This document shows positions 1 through 7,946 of a stretch of 36,798 nt of DNA, piece by piece. The DNA lies in the NCBI GenBank assembly GCA_945906815.1, contig CAMDRT010000043.1, positions 1 through 36,798 on the forward strand, given 5' to 3'. The stretch comes from Bordetella parapertussis (GTDB lineage Bacteria; Pseudomonadota; Gammaproteobacteria; Burkholderiales; SG8-41). Each line of letters starts with the position of its first letter. Position 1 is the first letter of the stretch. The notes under the pieces are model-generated. The model was not told the DNA's origin. It saw only the letters and a list, made by a program, of their open reading frames with translations, and ran no database searches. Both the position numbers and the translations under genes were made by a program.

Positions 1-204
1 CAGCCGCAGCATCAGCGCCTGATCCTCAATCAATACCCGGAATATCCCTCCCGGCAGCACCGACGCAATGCGTGCGCGCACTTCGTCCCCGACGGCGTAG
101 TCGTGGGGCGCACGGGTGCCGGCCGTGCCGATGGCGCGCACCGGTTGCAGCGTCGCGTCCTCGTACGCGCGCACCAGCACGCGGTCGGCGAGGCGGTTAA
201 GCAT
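1..204 (-). CDS. Partial FliK-like flagellar hook-length control protein (N-terminal part)
   Basis: An open minus-strand frame runs off the left edge of the window. From an ATG at 204 it gives about 68 residues, including YAVGDEVRARIASVLPGG followed by IFRVLIEDQALMLRL. This alternation of a 'transmission' beta-strand segment and a terminal 'xLRL' resembles the start of FliK-like proteins, which often have a segment defining the gene product's ability to be set or read on the hook. It lies just downstream of fliT in the same direction, which fits a flagellar job. I see no clear ribosome-binding site for the chosen ATG, and an upstream stop at about 241-243 limits the start. The FliK assignment is an inference from context and texture only; the carboxy-terminal domain that would prove it is outside the window. 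Confidence 0.4.
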   Translation of the reverse strand, partial: MLNRLADRVLVRAYEDATLQPVRAIGTAGTRAPHDYAVGDEVRARIASVLPGGIFRVLIEDQALMLRL

Positions 205-267
205 GCATCGGGCGTGGTGCGGCGTAATGCATGAGGCAGTTCACCGCGAGGTCATGGGCGCGGCGGT

Positions 268-624
268 TCACGGCGTAGCGCCTGAGGCGCCAGAATTAGC
301 ATAAGCCTGATGCAGGCGCGATTGCTGCCGCGTACTGCCGATCAACCCGGACAGCCGCGCCAGCCACGGCTCTACCAGCAGGCGTATCTGCGCATCGTCC
401 TCCAGCATGCCGCGGATCAGTTCGGCTTTGCGCTGTTGAAAATCAGCCTCCCCTGGCTGTCTGTCGTTGCTCGCCGACAAATGCGCGAACATGGCGGCAC
501 AGTCCTGCTCGTGCGCGACCAGCCGATCCCAGTCGCCTTCGCGTGCCGCGAGCAGCATGTGGCGGGTGAGACGCGACCCCTCCTCGTAGAGCGACAGTAT
601 TTGTGTGTTGTCCATGCGGCTCAC
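268..624 (-). CDS. fliT: Flagellar export chaperone FliT
   Basis: A 118-residue, helix-rich, acidic small protein with the FliT pattern: an N-terminal 'ILSLYEEGSRLTRHML' helix, then 'GDWDRLVAHEQDCAAMF', and a C-terminal helix ending in basic and Gln residues. In the family, FliT is a cytosolic chaperone that holds the filament cap protein FliD before export and also restrains FlhDC in enterobacteria. It is the last of the fliD-fliS-fliT series. The start is GTG at 624, overlapping the fliS stop codon in a GTGA arrangement, which implies translational coupling; an internal ATG at 615 is the alternative. FliT proteins diverge strongly, so the assignment rests about equally on position and on composition. 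Confidence 0.8.
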   Translation of the reverse strand: MSRMDNTQILSLYEEGSRLTRHMLLAAREGDWDRLVAHEQDCAAMFAHLSASNDRQPGEADFQQRKAELIRGMLEDDAQIRLLVEPWLARLSGLIGSTRQQSRLHQAYANSGASGATP

Positions 625-1094
625 ACCCCAACGCGGGTGGTTGCAGACGGTGCTGGCGCGGCATAGACAGATGCCATGCGCGTCGGCCTGGGCACGGCGG
701 CACCAGCAGGGTCAATTTGTGCCCATGCGCTGCGCAGTTCCATCAGCAGTTGGCGCACTTCGTCAATAATTTCAGGCCGGTTGTGTAGATTGGCATGCAA
801 CAGGCGGTCGCCCATGTAGTCGTAGAGCGCAGCCAGCCCTGCGCCCAGCTCGCCACCCGCTGTTACGTCGAGGCTCGCCTTCAGGCCGTTGTCGATGATC
901 ATGATCGCTTTGGACAGGGTGCGCCCCTTGTCGGCCGTTTGGTGGCGCAGCATATAGTGTTGGGCATCGGATAATGCCAGCAGCGCACCCTCGTACAGCA
1001 TCAGTACCAGCTTGTGCGGACTGGCTTCCGGCACGTCGCTTTCCACACCAATGTTCTGATACATGGAAAGCGAATTTCTTGTGGCGGCGAACAT
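621..1094 (-). CDS. fliS: Flagellin export chaperone FliS
   Basis: A 157-residue protein carrying the FliS signature: near the N-terminus 'SMYQNIGVESDV' and 'SPHKLVLMLYEGAL', then a long helical core with 'KGRTLSKAIMIIDNGLKASL' and 'LYDYMGDRLLHANLHN'. FliS binds the C-terminal D0 helix of flagellin in the cytosol, stops premature polymerisation and hands the subunit to the FlhA export gate. Its partner fliC is about 2.5 kb upstream in the same direction. It follows fliD after about 21 bp and overlaps fliT by 4 bp. The C-terminal 25 or so residues, rich in Ala and Pro, extend beyond the usual FliS core of about 130 residues. Confidence 0.95.
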   Translation of the reverse strand: MFAATRNSLSMYQNIGVESDVPEASPHKLVLMLYEGALLALSDAQHYMLRHQTADKGRTLSKAIMIIDNGLKASLDVTAGGELGAGLAALYDYMGDRLLHANLHNRPEIIDEVRQLLMELRSAWAQIDPAGAAVPRPTRMASVYAAPAPSATTRVGV

Positions 1095-1115
1095 GCGTGT
1101 CTCCTTGATCCAGTG

Positions 1116-3098
1116 TTACAGGCTGCCTGCTTTGGGCAGATTGGCCAACTGTTGCTGCAGGAAGTTGCTGGTCTTGCTCATGCTGGCGATCATGCCGTCC
1201 AACGTGCTGTACTGCGCACGATAGCGTTTTTCAATTGACGCGAGTCTTTGCACCAGTGCTTCGCGTTGCGAGCCTATGCTTTTGATCGAGGCACTAATGC
1301 CATCCATGCGGCTGTCAAGCTGGCTGTCGTTGTCGAGGATTTTTCCGGCCAGCTTGTCCAGTTGCGAGGCGTAGCCGTGGGTGCTGCTGACGCTGCCGCG
1401 AAAGCCGGTGAGGCCGCCGCTTACCCGCAGCGCCAGTCCACTCGCTTCCCCCGCGCCGGTGAGCGTCTGGCCCGCGCCCGAGGCAGGCATAGCGCCGATG
1501 CTGCCGGAGACATCGACCCCGGCGGTTTCGATCTGCGTGCCGAACAAACCGGCTTGCGCGGTGCCGCCGCTGAGGACTACCGCCGAAGCGGAACCGTAGC
1601 GGTTGGAGGTGATGCTCAGCACGCCGGCGGCGTGGCTGACTTTCACCGCGGCACCGGCAGCGGACAGGGCGATCACGCCGTTTATTTTTGACTGGATTTC
1701 TGCCGCCAGCGTGTCCGCGCTATACACGCCGGCGCCGAGTGTAACGGCGGCGGAAACGCCATCCACGCTCAGGCTGAGGGTGTCGTTAACGCCGGCATTG
1801 ATGGTGAGTGCGGCAGCCGTTCCCGCCACCGCGCGGCCTTGGGTGGCAAGCTGGCTGACATTCACCAGGTAGCTGCCGTCTTTGGTGTCGGCGGCAGCGC
1901 TGAGGTATGAAACCAGGCTGTCGCTGGCCTTGCCGCTGACGGCGAATAAGCTCGAGACATCCTTGCTGGTATCGCTCAACACGCTGGTCAGTTTGGCGGC
2001 GTCGAGCTTGAGCGTGCCGTCTTTCTGGAAGGTGATGCCGATGTCTGCCAGGGTGTTCAGGCCGCTGCCATTAGCGGGCAGCGCGCTATTGAACACGCGG
2101 CGTAACTGGGCCTGGATGGTGCGTACCGAGGCGTCGCCGGTCAGCGTCGATGCCTGCTTGGTCGCTGCATTGTATTTCGACAGACTGGTGATGGTCTTGT
2201 TGATGTCGTTAAAGGCGTTGACGAAGGATTGCACCGCGCTCTGAGTGCCGGCGCTATCGCGGCTCACGCTGAGGGCGGTGGTAGCGGGGGTATTGGTCTT
2301 GAGCAGATTCAGGGTCACGCCTTCGATCGCGTCACTGATGGTGTTGGCGGCTTTGCTGATGGCAATGCCGTCGACGACGAAGGTGGCGTTTTGCGCCGCC
2401 ACTGTCTGCGTGAGATTCATCACCCCGCCGCTGGCGGCGTTGTAGGCGAGCTGCGACAGTCCCGCGTTGTCGGTGTGGTTCAGATCGGCATCGGCGACGG
2501 TGATTTTGAGCGCGTTAGCGACGCCGCTGTCTTTCGATGCCAGCACCAGGCGGTTGCCGCTGCCGTCATTGATAATACTCGCGGAGACCCCGGCATTGGC
2601 GGCGTTGATGGCATCGCGTACACCCGCCAGCGACGATTTGCCGGCATCAATGGTGATGTTTTGTGCGGCTTTGTCCGCATTGGCGGTGAAGACGCCGCCA
2701 CTATAGGTGCCGAACTGCAGAGTCAGCGTGCCGGCGCCGATCTCGGTGCTGGTGGCGGCGAAGGCGGCGGACTTGAGTTTTTGCGCCTGCGCCAGCGTTT
2801 GCACTTCTATTGCGTAGCTGCCTGCCGTGGCAGCGGACGACGCGCTGGCAGTGGCAACGGTGGGGTCCGCGAGGGTGGCGTTGACAGCCGAAAACCGCGC
2901 CGCACTGGAGAGCGCGGCAACCGTGCCCTGAAAAGCAGACAGCGCGCCTTTCAGGCTGCCGTAGGCCGTCAGTTGCGTCTGGTAGCGGGCTTCTTTGGTG
3001 TCGAGTAGCGCCGCCGGTCTGCGCTCCAACGCCATCAACTGGTTGACCAGTGCGCTGACATCCAGCCCGGAGCCCAGCCCTGGTGAAGAAAGTGCCAT
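1116..3098 (-). CDS. fliD: Flagellar filament cap protein FliD
   Basis: A 660-residue protein that forms the cap at the distal end of the filament and folds exported flagellin into place. It begins with the conserved 'LGSGLDVSALVNQLMALE' segment of the FliD N-terminal domain. It contains the flagellin hook IN-type repeats in the Ser/Thr/Ala-rich middle. It ends with the coiled C-terminal helix ('LVQRLASIEKRYRAQYSTLD'). I place the start at the ATG at 3098, not at the upstream 3263 codon. The ATG gives the canonical 'MALSSPGLGSG' N-terminus, has GAAGG about 10 bases upstream, and lies 16 bases after the flaG stop. The upstream 55 codons lie inside flaG in another frame. The length is above the common 450-500 residues, because of an enlarged central region. 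Confidence 0.96.
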   Translation of the reverse strand: MALSSPGLGSGLDVSALVNQLMALERRPAALLDTKEARYQTQLTAYGSLKGALSAFQGTVAALSSAARFSAVNATLADPTVATASASSAATAGSYAIEVQTLAQAQKLKSAAFAATSTEIGAGTLTLQFGTYSGGVFTANADKAAQNITIDAGKSSLAGVRDAINAANAGVSASIINDGSGNRLVLASKDSGVANALKITVADADLNHTDNAGLSQLAYNAASGGVMNLTQTVAAQNATFVVDGIAISKAANTISDAIEGVTLNLLKTNTPATTALSVSRDSAGTQSAVQSFVNAFNDINKTITSLSKYNAATKQASTLTGDASVRTIQAQLRRVFNSALPANGSGLNTLADIGITFQKDGTLKLDAAKLTSVLSDTSKDVSSLFAVSGKASDSLVSYLSAAADTKDGSYLVNVSQLATQGRAVAGTAAALTINAGVNDTLSLSVDGVSAAVTLGAGVYSADTLAAEIQSKINGVIALSAAGAAVKVSHAAGVLSITSNRYGSASAVVLSGGTAQAGLFGTQIETAGVDVSGSIGAMPASGAGQTLTGAGEASGLALRVSGGLTGFRGSVSSTHGYASQLDKLAGKILDNDSQLDSRMDGISASIKSIGSQREALVQRLASIEKRYRAQYSTLDGMIASMSKTSNFLQQQLANLPKAGSL

Positions 3099-3114
3099 GC
3101 CGGATGCGCCTTCG

Positions 3115-3459
3115 TCAGGCTCTGCGGTTGAGCAACAGACCCTGCACGCGGTCGATGCCGCGCGCGACGGCCAGCATCTCTTCCGAAGGCAGTTGCCGGA
3201 TAATCTGTTGGGTGGCGCTGTCAACGACACGCACCACCACCTGGCTCGATTCGGGATCGACACTGAATTCGAGGCCGATAGCCAGTGTGCGCATGGCCCG
3301 GTTAGCGGTGGCTATCGCTTGCTCCGTGGTTAACACCACGTCGCGCGCCAGCGCCGGCGCGGCCGCAACCCCTGAGGCGGCCGCAATGACTGCGACGGCA
3401 TCCGGCTTGACCGGCGCCGCAGGCGTCGCGCTGGTAAGGGTGATGGCGTTGTTTAACAT
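3115..3459 (-). CDS. flaG: FlaG family protein
   Basis: A 114-residue protein with a low-complexity Ala/Pro/Val N-terminus and the typical FlaG C-terminal domain: 'LEFSVDPESSQVVVRVVD', then 'IIRQLPSEEMLAVA'. Members of this family sit between fliC and fliD in many polar flagellates; loss of FlaG in some species alters filament length, but the biochemical role is not settled. The start at 3459 ('MLNNAI') is preceded by GGGAGCATAT on the coding strand, a plausible ribosome-binding site. It follows the fliC terminator and precedes fliD by 16 bases, so flaG-fliD-fliS-fliT are probably transcribed together, either by read-through from fliC or from a promoter in the short gap. Confidence 0.92.
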   Translation of the reverse strand: MLNNAITLTSATPAAPVKPDAVAVIAAASGVAAAPALARDVVLTTEQAIATANRAMRTLAIGLEFSVDPESSQVVVRVVDSATQQIIRQLPSEEMLAVARGIDRVQGLLLNRRA

Positions 3460-3479
3460 TTCATATGCTCCCTGAACTT

Positions 3480-3510
3480 GTCTTGCCTACCCACGCGGGG
3501 TAGGCAAGAC
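3480..3510. repeat. 13-bp stem hairpin between fliC and flaG
   Basis: Bases 3480-3492 (GTCTTGCCTACCC) pair perfectly with 3498-3510 (GGGTAGGCAAGAC) around a 5-base loop. There is no T run after it in the flaG direction, so it is not a textbook terminator. It lies just after the fliC terminator and just before the flaG ribosome-binding site, so it could stabilise the 3' end of fliC mRNA or the 5' end of read-through flaG mRNA. Confidence 0.6.
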
Positions 3511-3518
3511 AATCTCCG

Positions 3519-3559
3519 GAAAAAAAACCCGGCCAGCAGGAGGGGGGGGCTGGCCGGGT
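3519..3559 (-). terminator. Rho-independent terminator of fliC
   Basis: On the minus strand, ACCCGGCCAGC (3559-3549) pairs with GCTGGCCGGGT (3537-3527): an 11-bp GC-rich stem with an 11-base C-rich loop, followed directly by eight T residues (3527-3520). It starts about 12 bases after the fliC stop codon. This is a strong intrinsic terminator and explains how flagellin can be made in large excess over flaG-fliD-fliS-fliT. Confidence 0.93.
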
Positions 3560-3570
3560 CTAGCACCACC

Positions 3571-5028
3571 TTAACCGCGCAGTAGCGATAACACGTTATT
3601 CGGCAAGGCGTTGGCTTGCGCCAGCATCGCCACACCGGCCTGCTGCAGGATCTGGCCGCGCGTCAGATTGGCGGTTTCCTGCGCGAAATCCGCGTCCTGA
3701 ATACGGCTGCGTGAGGACGCCAGGTTCTCCGAGGTCGTTTGCAGGTTGGCAATCGCCGAACTGAAGCGGTTCTGATACGCGCCCAGGTCACCGCGCGAGA
3801 CGGCGACCTGGCTCAGTGCCGCGTCCACCACGGCGATGGCCAGCTGAGCATTCGCGGCACTGGAGAGGCTGACGCTCGCCATCGACGAGAACGTGCTGCT
3901 GGCGGTGTTGAATACCTGCGCACTATGGTTGGCCAGCGTGATGCCGCCCTTGCTGCTGTCGAGCGTTACCGTCCCGGTTTTAATCGAGGAATCGGTGCTG
4001 CCTTCGGTCAGGGTCACAGCCGAGAAAGCAATCGTATTGTTGCCTGCCCCGGTATTGGTATAGTCCAGAACGCTGATATCGCGCCCGTCGCTGGAGGTAA
4101 GGGTCAGGTTGTTTTTCGCCGAGGTGCTGGTGAAAGCAGCCGTCACGCCGGTGGCGCCTGCCGCGCCGTTAATGGCACCCATCAGGGAGGTGAGGTCAGT
4201 GGCATCGGTCACGGCCGCCGAGACCGAGCTGCCGTTGAGCGTGAAGCTGACCGTGCCGGCCAGGGACAGTCCACTTAACGTGGCGCTGTTGGCAGCGGAT
4301 GCGGTGACGCCGACGGAGGACGCGGTGGCGTTGATGGCCGCAGCGATGCCTTTGGCATCGGCGCCTCCCGCGTAACTGATGGCGGATGTGGTGCCGCCGT
4401 TGACCGTGCTGACGGTCAAATCGGTTTCGGCCGTGACGGTGTTGCCGCCGGTGAGGTCCGCTGCCGCCGCCTTGGTGGCGCCCATCAGTGTGCCGGCTGC
4501 GTTCAGGACGTTGCTGCCGAGGCCGGTGGCACGTGAATCGGCGATCGAGGCAACGGTAATCGTCTGGTTGGCATTGGCGCCGACCTGAAATGCCTGGGCG
4601 GTAAAACTGCCGTCCAGCAGCACCGTGCCGTTGAACGAGGTCTGGCCGGCGACACGTGTGATCTCCGAGATCAATTGCAGCGATTCCGCATCGATCGAAG
4701 CGCGGTCGCTGGCGCTGTTGGTGCCGTTGGCTGACTGCACCGCCAGTTCGCGTATGCGTTGCAGGTTGTTGCCGATTTCGGCGAGGGCACCTTCAGCGGT
4801 TTGCGCCAAAGAAATGCCGTCGTTGGCATTGCGTGCCGCCTGATTCAGGCCGCGGATCTGCGCGGTAAAACGCTCGGAGATGGCGAGGCCGGCCGCGTCG
4901 TCCTTGGCGCTGTTGATGCGCAGACCTGAGGACAGACGTTGCAGGGAAGTGGCCAGTTGCGACTGCGACACGTTCAGGTTGCGCTGTGAATTTAGTGACG
5001 CGACGTTGGTATTGACGATTTGGGGCAT
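3571..5028 (-). CDS. fliC: Flagellin FliC
   Basis: A 485-residue flagellin, the filament subunit. The N-terminal D0/D1 region is canonical ('MPQIVNTNVASLNSQRNL', 'LQRLSSGLRINSAKDDAAG', 'ISERFTAQIRGL') and so is the C-terminal D1/D0 region ('SSRSRIQDADFAQETANLT', ending in 'QANALPNNVLSLLRG'). The middle (about residues 175-375) is a Thr/Ser/Ala/Gly-rich D2/D3 segment with no Cys, as expected for an exposed, fast-evolving surface. The ATG at 5028 has a consensus AAGGAG ribosome-binding site 7 bases upstream. A sigma-28-type promoter lies about 90 bases upstream, and a strong terminator follows. Only one flagellin gene is present in the window. Confidence 0.98.
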   Translation of the reverse strand: MPQIVNTNVASLNSQRNLNVSQSQLATSLQRLSSGLRINSAKDDAAGLAISERFTAQIRGLNQAARNANDGISLAQTAEGALAEIGNNLQRIRELAVQSANGTNSASDRASIDAESLQLISEITRVAGQTSFNGTVLLDGSFTAQAFQVGANANQTITVASIADSRATGLGSNVLNAAGTLMGATKAAAADLTGGNTVTAETDLTVSTVNGGTTSAISYAGGADAKGIAAAINATASSVGVTASAANSATLSGLSLAGTVSFTLNGSSVSAAVTDATDLTSLMGAINGAAGATGVTAAFTSTSAKNNLTLTSSDGRDISVLDYTNTGAGNNTIAFSAVTLTEGSTDSSIKTGTVTLDSSKGGITLANHSAQVFNTASSTFSSMASVSLSSAANAQLAIAVVDAALSQVAVSRGDLGAYQNRFSSAIANLQTTSENLASSRSRIQDADFAQETANLTRGQILQQAGVAMLAQANALPNNVLSLLRG

Positions 5029-5118
5029 GTGGGTCTCCTTGAGGCAGTTAGGATTACGCGGCTCTGTGCCGTGACATTCGACTGAAGCGCACGCTGGTGT
5101 GAGCTGCCGTCAGAGATA

Positions 5119-5146
5119 GTTACGGCACGAGTCGTTGCGGACTTTA
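5119..5146 (-). promoter_or_regulatory. Sigma-28 (FliA)-type promoter for fliC
   Basis: On the minus strand, TAAAGTCC (5146-5139) is followed after 12 bases by GCCGTAAC (5126-5119). The known FliA consensus is TAAAGTTT-N11-GCCGATAA, so both boxes match at their key bases, with spacing one base longer. The -10 box lies about 90 bases upstream of the fliC ATG. This fits class-3 flagellar gene control, in which fliC is switched on after hook completion. The promoter is read from sequence only. Confidence 0.72.
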
Positions 5147-5280
5147 ATCGCGGGTTTAGCCTAACTTCCAAAGAGGGTGATGCACGGCCGTAGAGGCGGG
5201 GACGAAGGCGGCGCAACGGTGGCGCTGGATGCGCTTTGCTTTGTTCATATTGCATCTACTTGTACTGTGTTACAAAAGAG

Positions 5281-5391
5281 ATTCCCTCCCCTTCAAGGGG
5301 AGGGCTAGGGTGGGGATGGGGTGAGACTTGCGGCTTGATTGAAACCCCCACCCCCATCCCTGCCTTCCCCCTGAAGGGGAAGGAGCTTCCG
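5281..5391. repeat. C/G-rich inverted repeat element, copy 1
   Basis: Contains CCCTCCCCTTCAAGGGGAGG, then GGTGGGGATGGGG, a short AT-richer centre, and CCCCCATCCC followed by CCTTCCCCCTGAAGGGGAAGG. The two halves are roughly inverse complements, so the whole can form a long imperfect hairpin with smaller hairpins at each end. A second, related element lies at 17451-17590. This is a dispersed intergenic repeat of the kind found in many proteobacterial chromosomes. It could end transcription in both directions. Confidence 0.75.
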
Positions 5392-5469
5392 TGGCAGTGA
5401 AATTACCATTTACTAACGCAGTGAAACTGCTAAGTAATTGATAAAACACGATTATTTATAAATACGCGC

Positions 5470-6333
5470 CTAGGGCGGGCCTTTTTGGGCGCTCTCAGGC
5501 GCCGCGCATACCTGACATTTTCCGGCGCGTTTGGCGGTGTACAAGGCGTGGTCCGCACGCGCCATGACCGCGTCGAAGCTTTCGTGAGGGTCGCGGATGG
5601 CGATACCCGCACTGAACGACAGGGCGACTGGCGCGTCGCCAGGGGTCAACGGTTGCGCATGTAGCTCGTACTGCAGGCGCTGCAGCGCCTGCGTCGCCTG
5701 CGCCACGGTCGAGCCGGGTAACAGGAACAGAAACTCTTCTCCGCCATAGCGCACCAGGATGTCACTGGGCCGCATGGTGTTATGGATGGTGCGCGCCAGA
5801 TGCACCAGGGCGTCATCGCCGGCCTGATGGCCATAGTGGTCATTCAGCACTTTGAAGTCATCAATATCCAACAGCGCGATGGCCAGTGCTTTGCCGCTGC
5901 GATCGGCGCATGCGGCCTCGCGCGAGAAATGGTCTTTCAGCCCGGCGCGGTTAAGCAGGCCGGTCAGATGATCGACATACACCAGCCCGCGCAGGCGTTC
6001 CAGTTCCGCCTTCAGCGCATGTATCTCCAGTTCGGCCTGCTCCAGTTTGGCGGGGGGAAACGGGCGCCCGCTGGCACCCTCCAATGCCCGTGTTTCCGTC
6101 AGTGCCTGATCGAGGATGTCAATGATGGCGGTGACGTTATCCGTGCCGCGTATCCGCTGCGCGTAGGCGCCCATGCGTTCGGTGTAGGCGGCATCGGATC
6201 GCCCAGGCATAGGCACAGGCGCGGGTGCTGGCCGCGTGTGGGCGAGGCCGGGTTTAAGCGGCGATTTGAGCAAGCGCAAATTGGATTTTTCCCTGGTGGT
6301 TTCCACTGCTCCGCTCCCTGGAAAGGCTGACAT
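5470..6333 (-). CDS. GGDEF-domain diguanylate cyclase
   Basis: A 287-residue cytosolic protein. Residues 1-110 are a variable N-terminal part with a short helical stretch. A helix around residues 97-117 ('LEQAELEIHALKAELERLR') leads into a GGDEF domain (about 118-275), which begins with 'DHLTGLLNRAGL'. The signature is GGEEF within 'VRYGGEEFLFLLPG', so the cyclase active site looks intact. The allosteric inhibition site RPSD sits exactly five residues before it, so product feedback by c-di-GMP is expected. It makes c-di-GMP from two GTP. It has no recognisable sensor domain. It lies downstream of a longer paralogue that shares a related pre-GGDEF segment ('RIRGTDNVTAIIDILDQALTETR' here is split by its own variations), suggesting duplication. 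Confidence 0.93.
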   Translation of the reverse strand: MSAFPGSGAVETTREKSNLRLLKSPLKPGLAHTRPAPAPVPMPGRSDAAYTERMGAYAQRIRGTDNVTAIIDILDQALTETRALEGASGRPFPPAKLEQAELEIHALKAELERLRGLVYVDHLTGLLNRAGLKDHFSREAACADRSGKALAIALLDIDDFKVLNDHYGHQAGDDALVHLARTIHNTMRPSDILVRYGGEEFLFLLPGSTVAQATQALQRLQYELHAQPLTPGDAPVALSFSAGIAIRDPHESFDAVMARADHALYTAKRAGKCQVCAAPESAQKGPP

Positions 6334-6416
6334 GATCCGTCACGGTAGCAAGGCCAGGCTGATCTGCATCCCCCGAAAACGGGGTAAAACAGGGGGTAAT
6401 TTCCGCGGAGTCCCTG

Positions 6417-7829
6417 CTACGCAGGGGGCACGCCGGCGGCCGCCTGTGCCAGCACAGCCCTCAGCGGTTGCCATGCCATGCCATCGGATTGCACGGATAC
6501 GACTCGGTTCTTGCCGCTGCGCTTGGCCTGGTAGAGCGCTGCATCGGCGCGTGCGATGAGCGCGGCCGGCGATTCTCCGCACAGATGCCTGGTGACGCCG
6601 GTGCTGAAGGTAATCAACACCTTGCCCTGGTCGTGGAGGAAAAAATGTTTGGTCAGCGCGCGCTGCAGCCGGGTCAACATCGCGGTCGCCTGCTCGATGT
6701 CGGCATTGGGCAGCAGGATCAGGAATTCCTCGCCGCCATAGCGGGCGACGCTGTCACTGGGGCGGACGGTTTCGCGGATCAGCGCGGCCAGTTGCACCAG
6801 TACGTCGTCGCCCGCTTGATGTCCGTAGTTATCGTTCACTGCCTTGAAGTTGTCGATGTCGAGTAGAGCGACGCTGGTGGGCGTTTGCTCGCGTTCGGCG
6901 ATGGCCAGTTCGCGCTCGAAAGCCTCCTCGATGCCGCGCCGATTGAGCGTGCCGGTGAGATAGTCCGTGTGTACTTGCGCGCTGACCTGCTGCAGCTGCG
7001 TTTCGAGGGCCATGACTTTGCGCTCGGCTGCGTCCACCTGCTGCCGTGCCGCGAGGGCTTCCTCGCGCGCACGCAGCGTGCTGGCTTGCACCTCGCGGGT
7101 TTCACGCAGGACTTGATCGAGGAGCTGATGTAGTTGATGTACGTCGTCCGTGCGACGAATTTTTTGCGCGAGATTTTCCACGCTGTCGTGATAATCGCCG
7201 GTGGCCGAGGATAGCCTGCCCAGTCCATCGATGAAAGCCGCGACCATCTGCTTGAGGGTGGTTCTGACCTCGGCCAAACCCTGCTTGAGCTGGCTTTGTT
7301 TAAGGATCACCTGCTGCAGGTTGCGTTTGGCCCGTTCGAGCGCAGCAAGACTCAGAGGGAGGGTGATGGCCTCCAGCACCACATGCATTTGTCCGCGCAG
7401 CCACTGATCATCAGCGACCAGTTCTCCGACGTTGTCTATCATCAGTCGCAGCAGGTCGAGCAGCGCGAACTGCAAGCGGTCTTGCAGAGGGGCTATAGGG
7501 CTTTGCAATTCGATGCCGCGCCATAGCCCATTCAGACGCGCTTGCAGATGGTCGAGGTCGATGCTGGCGGATTCGCGCAGGTGTCTGGCCAGATCACCGG
7601 CTTCAAGGGCGAGCTCGGGGGCGTCGATGAGCCGCGCCGCAATGCCGCTTTCCAGCGTTTGTGCCAGTAACTGGTGCAGTCTGGCGGGTGGCGTATCGGT
7701 GTTACCGCCGCCGCCGGCATAAAATTTGCGGAAGTTATCCGGCGTGGGTTCGAGCTGGCGCGCTGCCAGAGCAATCAGCGCTTCGCGGGCTAGGTCGGAG
7801 GGTTTTCTGGGGCCCACTGTGATTCCCAT
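6417..7829 (-). CDS. GGDEF-domain diguanylate cyclase with long helical N-terminus
   Basis: About 470 residues. The N-terminal 60 residues carry 'LARQALxxLA'-type and 'LEPTPDNFRKFY' motifs, a conserved N-terminal module of many betaproteobacterial GGDEF proteins. A long all-helical region follows, then a coiled coil ('REEALAARQQVDAAERKVMA'). The GGDEF domain is at the C-terminus with 'DYLTGTLNRRGIEEAF', the intact signature GGEEF and the inhibitory RPSD site five residues ahead. It should make c-di-GMP. I chose the ATG at 7829 because 'PRKPSDLAREAL' is where homologues begin. A start at 7895 would add 22 residues of poor similarity. It lies between the LuxR-type regulator upstream and the shorter cyclase downstream, all in one direction. 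Confidence 0.9.
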   Translation of the reverse strand: MGITVGPRKPSDLAREALIALAARQLEPTPDNFRKFYAGGGGNTDTPPARLHQLLAQTLESGIAARLIDAPELALEAGDLARHLRESASIDLDHLQARLNGLWRGIELQSPIAPLQDRLQFALLDLLRLMIDNVGELVADDQWLRGQMHVVLEAITLPLSLAALERAKRNLQQVILKQSQLKQGLAEVRTTLKQMVAAFIDGLGRLSSATGDYHDSVENLAQKIRRTDDVHQLHQLLDQVLRETREVQASTLRAREEALAARQQVDAAERKVMALETQLQQVSAQVHTDYLTGTLNRRGIEEAFERELAIAEREQTPTSVALLDIDNFKAVNDNYGHQAGDDVLVQLAALIRETVRPSDSVARYGGEEFLILLPNADIEQATAMLTRLQRALTKHFFLHDQGKVLITFSTGVTRHLCGESPAALIARADAALYQAKRSGKNRVVSVQSDGMAWQPLRAVLAQAAAGVPPA

Positions 7830-7946
7830 CTTCGGTTCAAAACCATGCCCTGTCCGCTCAGCATAGGCGGCCCAGGGAATTGCACCGCTGATCACTTAAC
7901 GGCTGAATCTGCCCAGACTTTAGGCGTGTTCTCCCGCCGCCCGCGC

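Larger units (their letters stand above)
5029..5469. other. Intergenic region between fliC and the first diguanylate cyclase
   Basis: A 441-base gap. It holds the fliC ribosome-binding site and sigma-28-like promoter near its left side and the C/G-rich inverted repeat at 5281-5391. From about 5400 to 5465 there is an AT-rich stretch (TTACTAACG through TTATTTATAAATACG) that is unlike the rest of the window in composition. I see no coding sequence here. Confidence 0.6.

Noticed and set aside
2229..3008. 259-codon plus-strand frame antisense to fliD
   Set aside because: Shadow of the Ala/Thr-rich FliD codons; Gly/His-rich product without homology.
3099..3263. N-terminal 55-residue extension of fliD
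   Set aside because: It lies inside flaG in another frame, has no FliD homology and no need; the ATG at 3098 gives the canonical start.
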